DNA from: Candidatus Peribacteria bacterium
Lineage (GTDB): Bacteria > Patescibacteriota > Gracilibacteria > BD1-5 > UBA6164
Assembly: GCA_023898505.1 (NCBI GenBank)
Contig: CP060226.1
Location: 434,001 to 498,000 of the forward strand
DNA length: 64,000 nucleotides
Reading direction: 5' to 3'
The position numbers were made by a program, and so were the translations under genes. This document shows, one piece after another, positions 45,051-56,695 of the stretch. The stretch's first letter is position 1, and the number at the start of each line of letters is the position of its first letter. The notes under the pieces were generated by a model, which did no database searches, was not told where the DNA came from, and worked only from the letters and a program-made list of their open reading frames with translations.

Positions 45051-46481
45051 TTATACCTTTACTAAACTATCCATTGGTTGACCAATCTTACGAATCTTAA
45101 ATCCGTTTGGCTTTGAGAGTTCTTCAATAACCTCAAGTGGCGGCTCCCAGATATATGGTTGCTCTCCCATAAAGTTATTTCCCATCAAAAACATCTTGAT
45201 TTTGTGGATATCGTTTCCCCAAACCGCTTGTGCCCACTTTACTTTAGCATAGGCAGCATGCTCCAAACAATGAATCGGTGTAATCCCCTGCTCTTTGAGG
45301 TACAGTGCCTCGGCATATAAGTGCTCGGTACTTCCTGTTGGAAATGGATTAGCAGCAAAGAGTACCGCATTATTTTCCCTCGCAGCACGCACAATCGCAT
45401 CTACCTGTTTCGGAGAAAAAGTAAATCCTCCATAAGTTACGAGGATAATCGCTAGATCCTTGATAGATTTTACATGTTCATAGAGGACTACTGGATTCAG
45501 ACCAATTTTTGCAAACATCGTACTAATTGGCACATGTCCACGTAAAATCACAGGTTGAAAGATATCATCTACCGTTTTTGTTGACTCATTTGTTTCAATA
45601 AAGGCATTATCAATTCCCTTGCTAACAAAGTTAGAAACATCCATCAGTTTTTCTTTTCCTGGAGAATCAAAGGCATTTACATCCGTATCACTCACCTTTA
45701 TACTCGCTGCCGGGATATAGGCACCCCCAGAGGTTCCTCCAGCGGTTGCAAAAACTGCCTGTCTTCTGGACCTTCTGAGTTCCGAAAGCATATTCAGACC
45801 AAAGGTAAAGTTTACCCCTACATCACTAAACTTATCACGCACGGTTTTTTGTGCTGCTACAAATCCAACAGAAAATGGATAATTTGCTCCCAACATCACA
45901 TTGGCATACGTACTTGATTGCGTCAAGGTATCGGTCCCATGGGTTACAAAAAAGCCGCAAAACCTTGTCTTTGCCTTATTTGAAAGATTTTCATAAAACC
46001 AGCTCATTGCGATTACCACATCGGCGATATAATCAATCTCCATCTGTGAAGAATCAATCTGTGTCACAAGCTCAAAACTCACGATTCCAAATCGGTCATC
46101 AAGCCCCCCTCCAGCAAACTTAAGGAGGTCTTCTGGATGCAATCCTGGACGAAGTTTTCAGTCTTGCATAGTCATCGATATAGTTCCCCCTGTTCCTAGC
46201 ATACACACAAGTTCTTTTTCTGTTTTTTGCGCTAGTTCTTCAATATTTGTAAGTGCTCTTTGTACTCTTTCGGGGTTAATAAAACGAAGGTTATCTAAGT
46301 CAAATGGATCCTCTAAAAGTTTAGTTGGATTGGTTTTGAGACTATAGGTTCTCCCCTTCACCACATAGGGAACCTGTGGATCATACTCTACAGGGTTAAA
46401 GTGTCCCTGTTTATTAAAACCAGAAGGAAGATTTCCCTCCTTATCCAAAAACCATGGATGTTGTTGTACCTCTTTTTTCAT
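45051..46481 (-). CDS. L-asparaginase family protein with N-terminal extension
   Basis: 476-aa asparaginase/glutaminase-fold amidohydrolase. Both catalytic threonine motifs are present: LGTGGTISM (Thr of motif 1) and VTHGTDTLTQSS (motif 2). TAGGTSGGAYIPAA and VTYGGFTFSP follow. It is ~140 residues longer than simple asparaginases, because of a ~95-residue N-terminal segment (FNPVEYDPQVPYVVKGRTYS) and other insertions. This size recalls GatD, but no GatE is seen. UGA near 46143-46157 gives Gly. It leads an operon with the 556-aa gene. Confidence 0.88.
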
Positions 46482-46654
46482 ATAATATAAGCGTTAATAA
46501 TAACTAGAAGTAATTTTACAATCTTCTATAATATTTAATAATATAAAACTAAATACTCATTATAATTTCCCTTCAAGTAGGTACATCTATAAACACAAAT
46601 ATGTTGTCCTATTTCCAACACCTCCTTGTTGTTCCAAAAAAACAACACCTATAC

Positions 46655-46690
46655 AAAAAATACTCCTTGAATATTCAAGGAGTATTTTTT
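46655..46690 (-). terminator. Terminator after TrmB-type regulator
   Basis: AAAAAATACTCCTTGAAT / ATTCAAGGAGTATTTTTT perfect hairpin at the regulator's stop. Confidence 0.92.
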
Positions 46691-46691
46691 G

Positions 46692-47465
46692 TTATTTTTT
46701 CTTCGTGTTATCCCATGCTAGGAGAAACAAACTTCGAAGCGTGTCTGCCATGTACTTGTTCTTCATCTTCATCCCCGAAGGCTTCTTGCCTTTCGTCGTA
46801 AAGAGGGCAATCATATCTCCCATGATATTGATCTCACAATTTGCAGGATAATCTTCGTTGGGAACCAATTTTGTCGTACGAAGCTCTTTTGCATCACGAC
46901 TCGCATACGCCTTCGCTGCTTCGGTATCTGGTTGGATACTTTTTACCGAAATCTTATTATCCACACGCTTTTGTGTGTAGTTTGACCAATCCTCTGGATG
47001 AATCTTTGAGTGATACTCATTGAGTCCAAAACAAAGCTGCTCTTTTCCCTTTTCCTGAATCGTCTCTTCGATCAGTGTCGTAACTGCATCAATGCCCTCA
47101 TAATAGGTAATCTTCCCCGCAAGATCAAACTGTTCTTGCACCTGATTTTCTTTGAGCTTTTCCAAGTCCAACTGTATCTTCATCGAGTTTTTCTTGAGTT
47201 TTTTCAACTCTTGCTCCTTTCTTTCACACAGTAGTGTGATATCTTCTGGTTCTACTCCTTTGAAGTAGGTCAGTTTATTTTTATTGTAATCCACGAGCAA
47301 GCCTCTGTCTACCATCGATTGCAACATCGTATAAATACTCGAACGCTTGATATCAACCTTTTTTGCAATCGTACTAGCAACTTGTGGTCCATGTGAAAGT
47401 AGGTACATATAGATACTTACTTCCTTTTCATTGAACCCAAGAGAATCAAAAAATGTTTGTAGCAT
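46692..47465 (-). CDS. TrmB-family transcriptional regulator
   Basis: 257-aa regulator. The N-terminal winged helix (FNEKEVSIYMYLLSHGPQVA, KVDIKRSSIYTML, RGLLVDYNKNKLTYF) and a coiled-coil dimer segment (~75-110) precede a PLD-like effector domain (YYEGIDAVTTLIEETI). TrmB-like proteins often respond to sugars in archaea and also occur in CPR bacteria. No UGA codon. It is the last gene of a unit after the AbiEi-like and membrane protein genes. Confidence 0.87.
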   Translation of the reverse strand: MLQTFFDSLGFNEKEVSIYMYLLSHGPQVASTIAKKVDIKRSSIYTMLQSMVDRGLLVDYNKNKLTYFKGVEPEDITLLCERKEQELKKLKKNSMKIQLDLEKLKENQVQEQFDLAGKITYYEGIDAVTTLIEETIQEKGKEQLCFGLNEYHSKIHPEDWSNYTQKRVDNKISVKSIQPDTEAAKAYASRDAKELRTTKLVPNEDYPANCEINIMGDMIALFTTKGKKPSGMKMKNKYMADTLRSLFLLAWDNTKKK

Positions 47466-47474
47466 AGTAATCCG

Positions 47475-47942
47475 TTAAGAAAATAATTGTAAGATTTTTC
47501 GCTTTAATTGTATTATAGTTTGATACACTTTTTTATCAATTCCATCATTCCCATCAAATAATTTATGCTCATGTGCCAAAATTCCTCCGCTCGCAATAAA
47601 AAACATTCATATTGATTCCCGAACAGATCATCATGAATCATATTGTACCATATAATTCAGTCATCACGAAATTGTAGATAATAAAAACATCATCACAAGA
47701 GATTTCCACCAATTCGGCATATTTTTCGGTAAGCATTGTTTTCAAGTATCATAGAGAAATATCACTACTAAAGCAATCAAATATGTTTGTACTCATTGCT
47801 TACTACCTGCATATAGTATTTCCTTAATTTCTCTTGAATTCAATATTCTCTCAACCGCAACAATAGATGCTAATGCTAGTCCAGCATATGCTGCTTTCTT
47901 TTGTGTGTCTGTATCGAAAATATGTTGAAATAATTTATTCAT
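47475..47942 (-). CDS. Small multi-pass membrane protein
   Basis: 155-aa protein with a helix at ~17-32, ~55-70, ~81-98 and ~113-125 and a basic C-terminus. At least nine UGA-Gly codons, so no standard-code frame shows it. It sits 3 bp after the AbiEi-like gene and 9 bp before the regulator gene. No family recognised; not an AbiEii nucleotidyltransferase. Confidence 0.72.
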
Positions 47943-47945
47943 ATG

Positions 47946-48737
47946 TTATACCCCTCGTAATCCTTCGCCGATAAAAAGTCCTCCATTTTTTTTGATGATA
48001 TCCAAACATATCGCTGAAAGATCTGGTGCCACGGGTTTTGCAAGCTCCTTCAAACGATTAAATGCCATGATATACTTGTATCCTCCGATATCGTACAATG
48101 TCTTCGTATCTATGACGGTTTTATACTTTTTCAAAGTTCGAGTAATCAGCGCAACATCGACAGATTCATAGGCTCCATGGAGTACAAGTGCCTCCAGTAT
48201 CGCTAATTCGAGATTTGCCACTTTGAGTTCTATGGTATCCATTTGTTTCAGCTGTACGTAGGGAGAAAGTCGCACGTATAGATTTACCTTTTTCTTGTCC
48301 CCGATATTTCCAGAAATCGTTTTAAATACAATCGTATAATTCCCAACACAGACCTTTTTGTTGAGGCTTCGATTAATAACAAAGATGGTCTCTGGAAATG
48401 AAAAGTCTCGCAGGTGAATTTCAAGCGCTTTTTTCCCCGCGATAAAGTAGTGACTTCCCACAAAGTAAGTGATATACTTTTTCAAAAGTGCCGCATAGTA
48501 CTTATCGATAAGATCAACTCGGTTGAGTCACGCATCTTCTTCTGTCGGGATTACATAGACTCCTGATTTTATACTGATAATCTTTTCTTCTGATTTTAGA
48601 CGATAAAGAAGTTTATCCACCTGTGTCTGATACTTCGGTTTTTTCTCTGGATCAATCAGTTCAAAGATATCTTCTTTAAATAAAATCTTTCCAGATTTTT
48701 TACACAATATTTTAACAATTTTGTTAAAATCTAACAT
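47946..48737 (-). CDS. AbiEi-like antitoxin / transcriptional regulator
   Basis: 263-aa protein. The N-terminal winged helix (FNKIVKILCKKSGKILFKED, KLLYRLKSEEKIISIKSGVYVIP) is followed by the alpha/beta domain of type IV antitoxins (KKYITYFVGSHYFI, VANLELAILEALVLHGAYE). One UGA near 48525 joins the halves. AbiEi normally represses and neutralises an AbiEii nucleotidyltransferase; the next gene here encodes a membrane protein instead. Confidence 0.75.
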
Positions 48738-48762
48738 TTTAATTTTTCTCTTAAAATAGATA

Positions 48763-48791
48763 AAAAAACTCTATAAAGAATATAGAGTTTT
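48763..48791. terminator. Hairpin terminator
   Basis: AAAAACTCTATA / TATAGAGTTTTT between the 50-aa gene and the AbiEi-like gene. Confidence 0.8.
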
Positions 48792-48820
48792 TACTATAAA
48801 AATCAAATAATTTCTGAAAA

Positions 48821-48973
48821 TTAAAATGAACTGCTTTGTTCCAAGATCTTTAATACACTTCTAATTTCTACTTCCTGAGTACGGAAATAATTATACATCT
48901 CAGAAACATCCAGATCATCTGGCATATCATCTCCATTAACCATAAATGCATATAAAGACTTCATTTCTTCCAT
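48821..48973 (-). CDS. Small acidic protein (50 aa)
   Basis: MEEMKSLYAFMVNGDDMPDD at the start, acidic and helical. It follows the 134-aa gene by 13 bp and ends 30 bp before a terminator. No family recognised. Confidence 0.55.
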   Translation of the reverse strand: MEEMKSLYAFMVNGDDMPDDLDVSEMYNYFRTQEVEIRSVLKILEQSSSF

Positions 48974-48986
48974 ATAATCACCAATA

Positions 48987-49391
48987 CTATCCCCCCTCGG
49001 AAAGCATAGTTCAATCTAGTAAATAAATCACAAAAACAGCTATCACTATCTTATTATCATTTAATCAGAAAAGACTATTATGAAGAAACTGCCAAAATAC
49101 CTCCTTCAAATCTTTACCTTCATAAACAGGGACAAGTCATTTTATACCAATCGGAGTACCTATACTCCTCCCTTGATTAGAAGAAACAAACGTATTTATA
49201 GCTTGAACTATAGGATACCTCAATACTTCATCCACTTCCACACGTACAGGTTCTATAGCAGAAGCTCTTGTATCATCACTAATTGCTCATCAAAGAGCAA
49301 GGAATAATCCCCCATCCTCTGCTTTTCAACCTTGAGCACAATCAACATCCCCTGAAACTATATCAACTAAACCTCAACCTCAACATCCCAT
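48987..49391 (-). CDS. Gly-rich hypothetical protein (134 aa)
   Basis: Starts MGCGGGGLVDIVSGDVDCAQ, with Cys/Gly-rich character, then a helical part and a hydrophobic C-terminal segment (IVIAVFVIYLLDG). At least seven UGA-Gly codons. The opening cysteines could bind metal. No family recognised. Cotranscribed with the 50-aa gene. Confidence 0.62.
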
Positions 49392-49461
49392 AATAAAAAA
49401 ATAGCATATAAGATATTTATATACTATACATATAATAAAATATAATCAAGCTTTTTAAAGG

Positions 49462-51459
49462 TTACCTCAATCTAAAATTATAATCATCTGGGACATACTC
49501 CCCTTTCAGATGCGACATACACTTCGTGATGTTATTATGCCAGTTAAATGGACTTGATGCATAGATAGAACCGTCTTTATTTCCGAAACGACTGAGCTGA
49601 CGTATCTCGGTATACTGACTCAATATATCATTATTGAGGGTACGTACGATCCGATAAACCCCACTTCTCGCATTTGGTAAATCCCAGGTAGCTCCAGAAT
49701 CCGTATTTCCTACATTTCCTATGTTATATGGAGTTTTGAGAAACCTCCCGAGTCCACTCTCCGCCAAACCAAGACACATAACAAAACTCGGGTCAACTCC
49801 ACCATCAAGTGACTCTTCCACCCACATATTCCAATTACGAAACTCTGGTGTTGCGTATTTATTTAACAAGCTTTTTTGACGTTCTACTTCCGTCGCCCCC
49901 TCCAAGAAAAATACCTTCCCATCATCCGGTTTTTCAAACTCATATCCTTTACGGATTTTAAAATCTTCTAAAAATTTATACTTATATTTCTCCGGTAAAG
50001 AACTATAGGGCAAGAAGCTCGTATCTAAGTACTTGAGTGGATCCACATACTGTTTATCTTCAAATACTTCAAAGTGCAAGTGCGGCCCCGTAGTCATAAG
50101 TCCGGCTCATGGAGTCCCATACTCTCACCCAGAACGAGCAAATACCTGTCACTTCTTTACAAAATCTAACTCAGATACCAGTACTTCATTGACATGACCA
50201 TATACTGTCACAAATCCATCTGCATGCTTCAGAGCGATATATGCATACCCATCAGTATCTGGCATCTGGATATAGACTACATACCCATCAGCTGGAGCAG
50301 CGATATCTGTTCCTTGAGGAGCAATGATATCTATCGCCTCATGACTACTTCCAAAATCATGATAATACTCCTCATCATGATAGTAGGCACTGAGACCAGC
50401 ATATGGAAAAATAGGCCAAGAAAATAGCGTATCTCCTTCAGCATCATCCTTGATACTTTCAAGCGTTGACTCGATATGAATAACCTTATTCATCTTGATA
50501 CACTCTTCAGAGGCCCCTTCCAGATTTTTTTCAGAAAGCGTATCAATATATTCACAGTTGTATTTTTCCAAGATTGCTTCTCTTGCCTTATCAAACTTGA
50601 TTTTTTCCTGAAATTGTTTTACTTTAAGCTTCTTTTCCAGATCAATCTTTTGCTCCAAGTAGGTAGTATAGGTGGATTCTTGTCCACGAGAAAGTGTAAG
50701 CAGGCGTTCTTTAAACTCTTTTTTATCATCCAACAACTTTTTGCTCAGCATCAAGGACTTACGAAGCTGCTTTAGCTGGACTTCATCTTCCTCAAGATCA
50801 ATCTTTTTTATATACAAAGCCGCAATAAAATTTCTATGGTCTGAAATCAGTTTATTCCCGGTAAGCTCAACGATACCCGTAAAATACACATCATTAATCA
50901 GATCAGCAAAGCCATCACCCGATAAAAGTGTTGCTCTCAGGGCATCTAGAGTACCATCTTGGTATAAAAAATTTCCCTTCTTATAGAGATACTCAAGATA
51001 CTCAAGGAGTACTTCCCTATTTTTTTCTACTTTTTTACTGAGGATATCTATTTGTTGCTTGGTTGAGTCCATCTTATCCTGTATCTCGATAATACTCGCA
51101 TTAGTTTTATTTGCTTCTTTCGTAATATTAAAAATATCAGCATCAAGCTCGGCAATAGAGTCTTCAAGTGAAGTGATTTTATCACCAAGTTTTTCTTTTT
51201 TTTCTTCCACCTCCTTTCTTTTTTTCATAATCACTTCACGAATTTTGGCAAATGCCGCCACCTTATCAGAAAGCTGGAGTGCTTCTTTATCTTTAGGATT
51301 TACAAATACAGTATCGCTCTCAAAAATCATCTCATACTCCAATTGCTTAAAGTTATCCATGATTTGTCATTTTTGCTCATTGGTTAAAGCAAGCGCCGTA
51401 AAAGAGAGCATACAACATACCCCCATAATTCCTCAGATGTACAAACTCCTTTTCTGCAT
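49462..51459 (-). CDS. Peptidoglycan hydrolase: coiled coil + M23 peptidase + lysozyme-like domain
   Basis: 665-aa exported protein. Signal peptide MQKRSLYIGGIMGVCCMLSF (two Gly by UGA), then a long coiled coil (~40-310) like that of EnvC-type amidase activators. An M23 domain follows with SSHEAIDIIAPQGTDIAAPADG (His/Asp ligands) and GPHLHFEV (HxH). The C-terminal ~130 residues (VMCLGLAESGLGRF, YNIGNVGN) look like a glucosaminidase/SLT-type lysozyme fold with a likely catalytic Glu. UGA near 50100-50148 supplies ARSGGEYGTPGAGL. The start is 2 bp after the aminotransferase stop. Confidence 0.88.
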
Positions 51460-51461
51460 AT

Positions 51462-52745
51462 CTATCTATGAATCAAACGAATAAATTTCTCTAAAGAGTG
51501 TATGATAAAATCAAATTTTTCCAAATCATCTTCGAGGAGTGTCATACGAAACCCCTGACAGAGAGCATTAAATCCGCTAAGTGGAACCACACAGATCCCC
51601 GTATGTGCGAGCAAGAGATAACAAAACCTCTTATCAAATGCTCATATATTCACGAGTTTATCCTGGATATATCTTTCTAAATCAGGGTTTGAAACAGGTC
51701 ATACTCGTGAAAGATCAAATAATGCTGGTTCTAAAACAATCGACACATAGTAGGCGGCCTTGGGGGCATTATACACAACACCAGGGATCCTTCAAAATAC
51801 CTCCCCCACCTTTTCAGCACGTGCCTTATAGTTTTGAATCCTCTCAGCTAAATATGGAGCAAATCTCGCGTCTTCATAAATAATCGGTATGACATACTGT
51901 GGTAACGTGGTAGAACATACTTCGAGCATCTTCGACATATAAATACTGTTGATATACGCACGGAAGTTTTCATCTTTATCTGCATTATAGACCTCTATCC
52001 ACCCACATCTTGCCCCCGGCCAAGGAAGCTCTTTTGAAACTCCTTTCATCGAAATACCAGGAACATCACCAATAATCTCAGATAACAAAATATGGTCCTT
52101 CGCATCAAATACGAGTTTTTCATAGATTTCATCAAAAATCACGAACAAATTATACCTCTTTGCGATAGATATAATCCCTTCTAATACCTCTCGATCAAAT
52201 ACTGCTCCCGTAGGATTATCTGGATTAATCACCAGTATCGCCACAATATTTGGATTATAGCGAACCTTGTTTTCAATCTCTTCAAGATTTGGATTCCAAT
52301 GATTATAGGGATCAAGCGTGTAGGTTAGATGGTCACTTCCTGAGTTTACGGCCTCAGAAGAAGAATGAGTCGGATAAGCTGGACTTGGCCCCAGTACTCG
52401 GGAGGGTCCATCAAGATAGCCATAGATTTTATTAATAGCCTCTCAAAGACCATTAAAAAAGATGATATCATCAGGAGTAGTATTGTGTGAGTGAGATGCG
52501 ATATACTCTCTTGTTTTTTTCAATCCCTTTGATGGTGCATAGCCATACACACTATCCTCACTGAGAGCATCTTTGATGATATCTTTCATCCATGCAGGAA
52601 GAAATTCTCCTTTTGCAACTGGATCACCAATATTTTCATAATAAATGGTACGACCAAAACTCGCAACTTCCTCCGCTACTGCCACGATTTCTCGAATCTC
52701 ATAGTGCAGTTCTTTGTATCCAAAGTGTAATAAATTTCGCCTCAT
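51462..52745 (-). CDS. PLP-dependent aminotransferase, class I/II
   Basis: 427-aa fold-type I aminotransferase. GPSPAYPTHSS, VINPDNPTGAV and the PLP lysine in GVSKELPWPGARCGW are diagnostic; the C-terminus includes GICVVPLSGF. AlaA/A8-like alanine or aspartate transamination is likely, but the substrate is not determinable. UGA joins the parts at 51789-51791 and 52245-52442. The palindrome-like CCCGAGTACTGGGG at ~52390 codes for RVLG and is probably native. Confidence 0.9.
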
Positions 52746-52748
52746 AGA

Positions 52749-53132
52749 TTAATCGCGATATGAAATATTTTGTATAAAGCCTTCTAAAAATAGTACTAAA
52801 ATAGCAAGGAGAAACCCACTTACGAGCATCGGAGCACCAATAATATAAAAAAATACTACCCCAATACCATAGAGGGCCACAAAGAATCCCTGCCTAAAAC
52901 TTGCAAGCACATGCTCTACTCATACATATCCACGAAGAGATATCTTTTTAATAAAGTAAAACACGAGCGTACAAAAGGTAGAGACAGAGAAAACAAAACT
53001 AATAATGAGTGAAAAATAACTAAACCATACCCTCACAGAAAATGGATCTAAGTATGCTAAAATCAATATAAAAGTCACCGTACTTACGATACAGATGCAA
53101 AAGATAATCAATAATAAGAGTTGTTTTCTCAA
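52749..53132 (-). CDS. Membrane protein (127 aa)
   Basis: Four hydrophobic segments (~4-26, ~33-58, ~78-95, ~97-115). The frame has only a TTG (53130-53132) as a plausible start near ymdB; the frame itself runs further upstream without ATG. A UGA at 52917-52919 joins the halves. It lies between ymdB and the aminotransferase with gaps of 10 and 3 bp. Confidence 0.7.
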
Positions 53133-53142
53133 GAGTATAGGG

Positions 53143-53952
53143 TTATAAAGTATCTCGTAAACGAATCTTTTCTATCGATAGACAGTGTCAAGTCACATCA
53201 TCAAACAGAGCACATACCCCATTTACCACATATCTCGGATCTAAGCTTTGCTCTATCTTTCCCTTAGTGATACCAGACAAGAATCTGTCTTGGACACTTG
53301 CATACGTAGCACCGATAACAGAGTACAAAGGTCCATTCATCCCCACATCAGCGATAACCCCAGTTCCTCCATCGAGAATCAGCTCATCATTTGTTTGAAT
53401 ATGCGTATGAGTTCCAAAAACCAACCCTATCCTCCCATCAACATGAAATGCTAGACCATAATGCTCTGCAGATGCCTCGGCATGAAAATCAAGTATTGCT
53501 ACATCATAGCTACTTCTCTCAATACTCCCGAGTAGTTCATCGATATACAAAAATGGGTTTCTTACATTATATCGCATAAACACCTGTCCAATCATATGAA
53601 TTACCAGTAAACGCTTATCCCCTTTTTGTACGATTTTATACCCTACTCCCGGAACCTTTGTATGACTTTCATAAAAATTCGCAGGACGTAAAAGTGATGT
53701 TTCTGTATCATCCAAATACTCCCCAATACTTTTCAAGTTATCAAAGACATGGTCTCCCCCGGTCAATACATCTACTCCCACTTCTTTCATCGCTTGCACA
53801 TGTTGTAATACGGGACCTCTCCCCGAGGTGATATTTTCACAATTCGCCACAATAAAATCAGGAGCATACTTTTCCTGTAGCCCTGGTAATTCTTTTATCA
53901 GAGCTTTTCTCCCAATTCTGCCATAGATATCTCAAAAAATTAAAATCTTCAT
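53143..53952 (-). CDS. ymdB: YmdB-family metallophosphoesterase
   Basis: 269-aa calcineurin-like phosphodiesterase of the YmdB (TIGR00282) group, known as a 2',3'-cyclic nucleotide phosphodiesterase that affects gene expression and surface behaviour in Bacillus. KILIFGDIYGRIGR (motif I, Gly by UGA), FIVANCENITSGRG, TGGDHVF, ILDFHAEASAE and FGTHTHIQTND carry the metal ligands. Second gene of the leftward envelope operon. Confidence 0.93.
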
Positions 53953-53976
53953 GAAAACAATATACAAAACAATAAA

Positions 53977-55083
53977 TTATACCTCTTTTTTCTTTTTCGA
54001 TGCTGGAGCTTTTACATGAGAAATCACGTGAGTATAGTACGAGGCTACAAGCATCTCAAGTACTCCATACCACAGCATAAAATACAAAATCTGAAATACT
54101 ATCTCAAAAAAGTTATCACGATTATAGCGGGAAATCATCGACTCGTTATCGAGGTACCCGTAGTCCAAAGCTAAGCTTTCATAATAATTTGGTTCTGTAG
54201 AGCTCGCAAGTATCTGCTGATCTTGTTCACTACTATTAACATATACGTAGTACTGCTCCAATTCTTGCTTCTTCAGCTGGAAATTTTCGCCCACCATCCC
54301 AAGAGGGAGGGTAATCGCAAGATACCCTATAAGCACCAAGATAAGACCCGAAAGCACTTTCCAAGAAGAAGTGTGCCTCCAAGATTTTGCGATGTAATGT
54401 CTCGCTCCTGCATGTTTTTTAGGGGCATCAATATAGTAAAAATATGAAAACAAAATACGATACGATAGGTATAAAAATACTCAGAAGCAGAGTATAGCAA
54501 CACCTCAAGAAAGGATACTAAACAAGTTAAAGCTCTCTGCAGATAAAAATTCTGAAAGTGAAAAAGATCCAGAAAAGATAAAAAATAGTACCGAAATAAT
54601 TATCCCTCCTAACACCACAGGAATAAGTAGAATAAGAAGTGACCAAAGAAATACCTGGACATACATAACTATCTGCTCTTTTTTAAACCAATGCATTCAA
54701 AGAATAGGAAGCTTCTCTCAAGCAATATATGAGAGATTGATTCGTGCAAATGAAAAGTTGGTGTACGAATATCCTACAATAAATGCAAACATCACAAAAA
54801 ACACCAAAATCCCTATGAGTATAAAAACAAACGGGTGGGAAAATAGCTGAGAAACCGTATCATACAACATGGGACTAGAGAGAAATATCGACTGTAAAAT
54901 CCCCGTCCAGTCAATCGGAGACAAAAGCCCCACGATAATCAAAACAATAAAAAATGGGAGAGAAAAAACCACTCCTAAAATAAAAGACACTATATGGATA
55001 ACCAGCTTCGATCCAAGCCAGTGTCAAAAGTTTACATACAATTTCTTAAGATCTCACAATATCGACAAAATTTTAGATTTCAT
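53977..55083 (-). CDS. Multi-pass membrane protein (368 aa)
   Basis: About six hydrophobic helices (VVFSLPFFIVLIIVGLL, FVFILIGILVFFVMFAFIVG, LLILLIPVVLGGIII, AILCFGVFLYLSYRILFSYF, SGLILVLIGYLAITLPLG, IVFQILYFMLWYGVLEML), a soluble loop with LKKQELEQYYVYVN, and a basic tail. It resembles DUF975 / GDPD-membrane-domain-type envelope proteins in layout only. First gene of the leftward operon. Confidence 0.78.
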
Positions 55084-55153
55084 AATTTTAAAAATAAGGA
55101 TATATCCACGAGAAAGATATTAAGGTCATTTCTCTTTTTGTAAAGGAAAAGTC

Positions 55154-56695
55154 TTGAAAAATATATTTTTAGACTACAATTCTAACAATATAAAAAATAG
55201 TCTTCCTGCGGTTTTTATGAAAAAACACGAAATCATCTTTTCTACCATCAAGGTTCCGCTTGATTTCTGTATCGTGTTTGGAAGCTTTTTTCTTGCCCGT
55301 GAAATTCGTCTCGTGACGGATCTTATCCCTTCGGTACAGCTTCCGATTCAAACCATCAATACAAGCTCTCTCATCATATTTGCTCTTTTGGGAGCCATGC
55401 TTCACATCCTCCTTTTTTCCATTCATGGACTCTATTCAAGTAAACTCTATCAATCAAAAATCAAAGAATTTTTAGACATTATTGGGTATAGTCTCTATTG
55501 GTTTATCTTTTTCTCTGTCGGGATCTATCTCTGAAATGGAATTCTCTATACCGATGAAATCCCGAGACTTATCATCGCATTTACACTGATAGCAAGTATC
55601 CTCTTCATCATTCTAGAACGCATTATCTTGAACTCAATCCAAAATACCCTCTTACACCGAGGAGTTATTCCAAAAAGAAAAATCATCCTCATCACCAATA
55701 CTCCACTAAAGAAAATACAATATATCCTCAAAGATATCAAAGCATCGGGAATTTATACTATCCTCGGATATATCGGCGAATCTGTAGGACCAAAGTCCCT
55801 TGATCCTACTCTCACTTACCTCGGAGGGAAAAAAGAGTTTCATAGCCTCCTTCGTAAAGGACACTGTGATGAGGTGCTCTATATCGACAGTGATTTCTCT
55901 AAAAAAGCGCTCTTTGACATCTGGGACTTAACCCGCATCTATGGAGTTCGTTATCGATACATCACCAATAGCTTTGATATCACGAGTAGTAATAGTACTA
56001 TCTCCCTAATTAATACAATTCCGGTTATCGAGTTAGAAAATACACCTCTCGGCATTTGGGGGAGAGTCTTAAAACGTGGCTCTGATATAGCCGTATCCGT
56101 GATTTTACTTCTCCTCTTATCACCGATTCTTATTATCATTTGGGCAATCATCAAGTTCGAAAATCCAAAAGCCCCAGCTATCTACAAAAACCTCCGTGTC
56201 GGAAAATGAGGAAAAGTATTCCCCCTCTATAAGTTCCGTTATATGGATTGGAAATACTGTACCAAACAAGCCTATGGGGTAGGAACAGAATCAGACAGTG
56301 CCATTGACTACGAATCAAAGCTGATAAAAAAACAAAGCTCTCGAAAAGGCCCACTCTATAAGATACAAGATGACCCAAGAGTCACTCAGATTGGGATATT
56401 TCTCGAAAAATACTCGCTTGATGAACTCCCTCAACTGGTAAATGTACTCAGAGGACAGATGAGTCTGGTTGGTCCGAGACCCCATCAACCCCGCGAGGTA
56501 CATGCGTATAAACTTGAAGATAAGCGCCTTCTTACTATTAAACCAGGGATTACAGGAATGGCTCAAGTAAACGGACGAGAAAAAAATAACTTTGCAGACG
56601 AAGCAAAACTCGATATATTTTACATAGAAAATTGGAGTCTCATCCTCGATCTCAAAATACTCCTTAAAACCTTTACTAGTATAATTCGCAAATAA
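55154..56695 (+). CDS. Undecaprenyl-phosphate sugar-1-phosphate transferase
   Basis: 513-aa polyprenol-phosphate hexose-1-P transferase that starts glycan assembly on the inner membrane. Four N-terminal helices and a CoA-binding-like domain (~130-260) precede the catalytic domain: KRGSDIAVSVILLLLLSP, KNLRVGKGGKVF, the DDPRVTQIG block, SLDELPQLVNVLRGQMSLVG, PRPHQPRE and KPGITGMAQVNGR. A TTG start preceded by AAAGGA is used; an ATG at 55217 would give 492 aa. UGA-Gly at LNGIL and VGKGGK. Its stop overlaps the next ATG by 1 bp. Confidence 0.93.

Noticed and set aside
52385..52405. CCCGAGTACTGGGG in the aminotransferase as a fourth in-frame repeat insertion
   Set aside because: It encodes RVLGPSPAYP, which fits the native family sequence; no extra residues are present.
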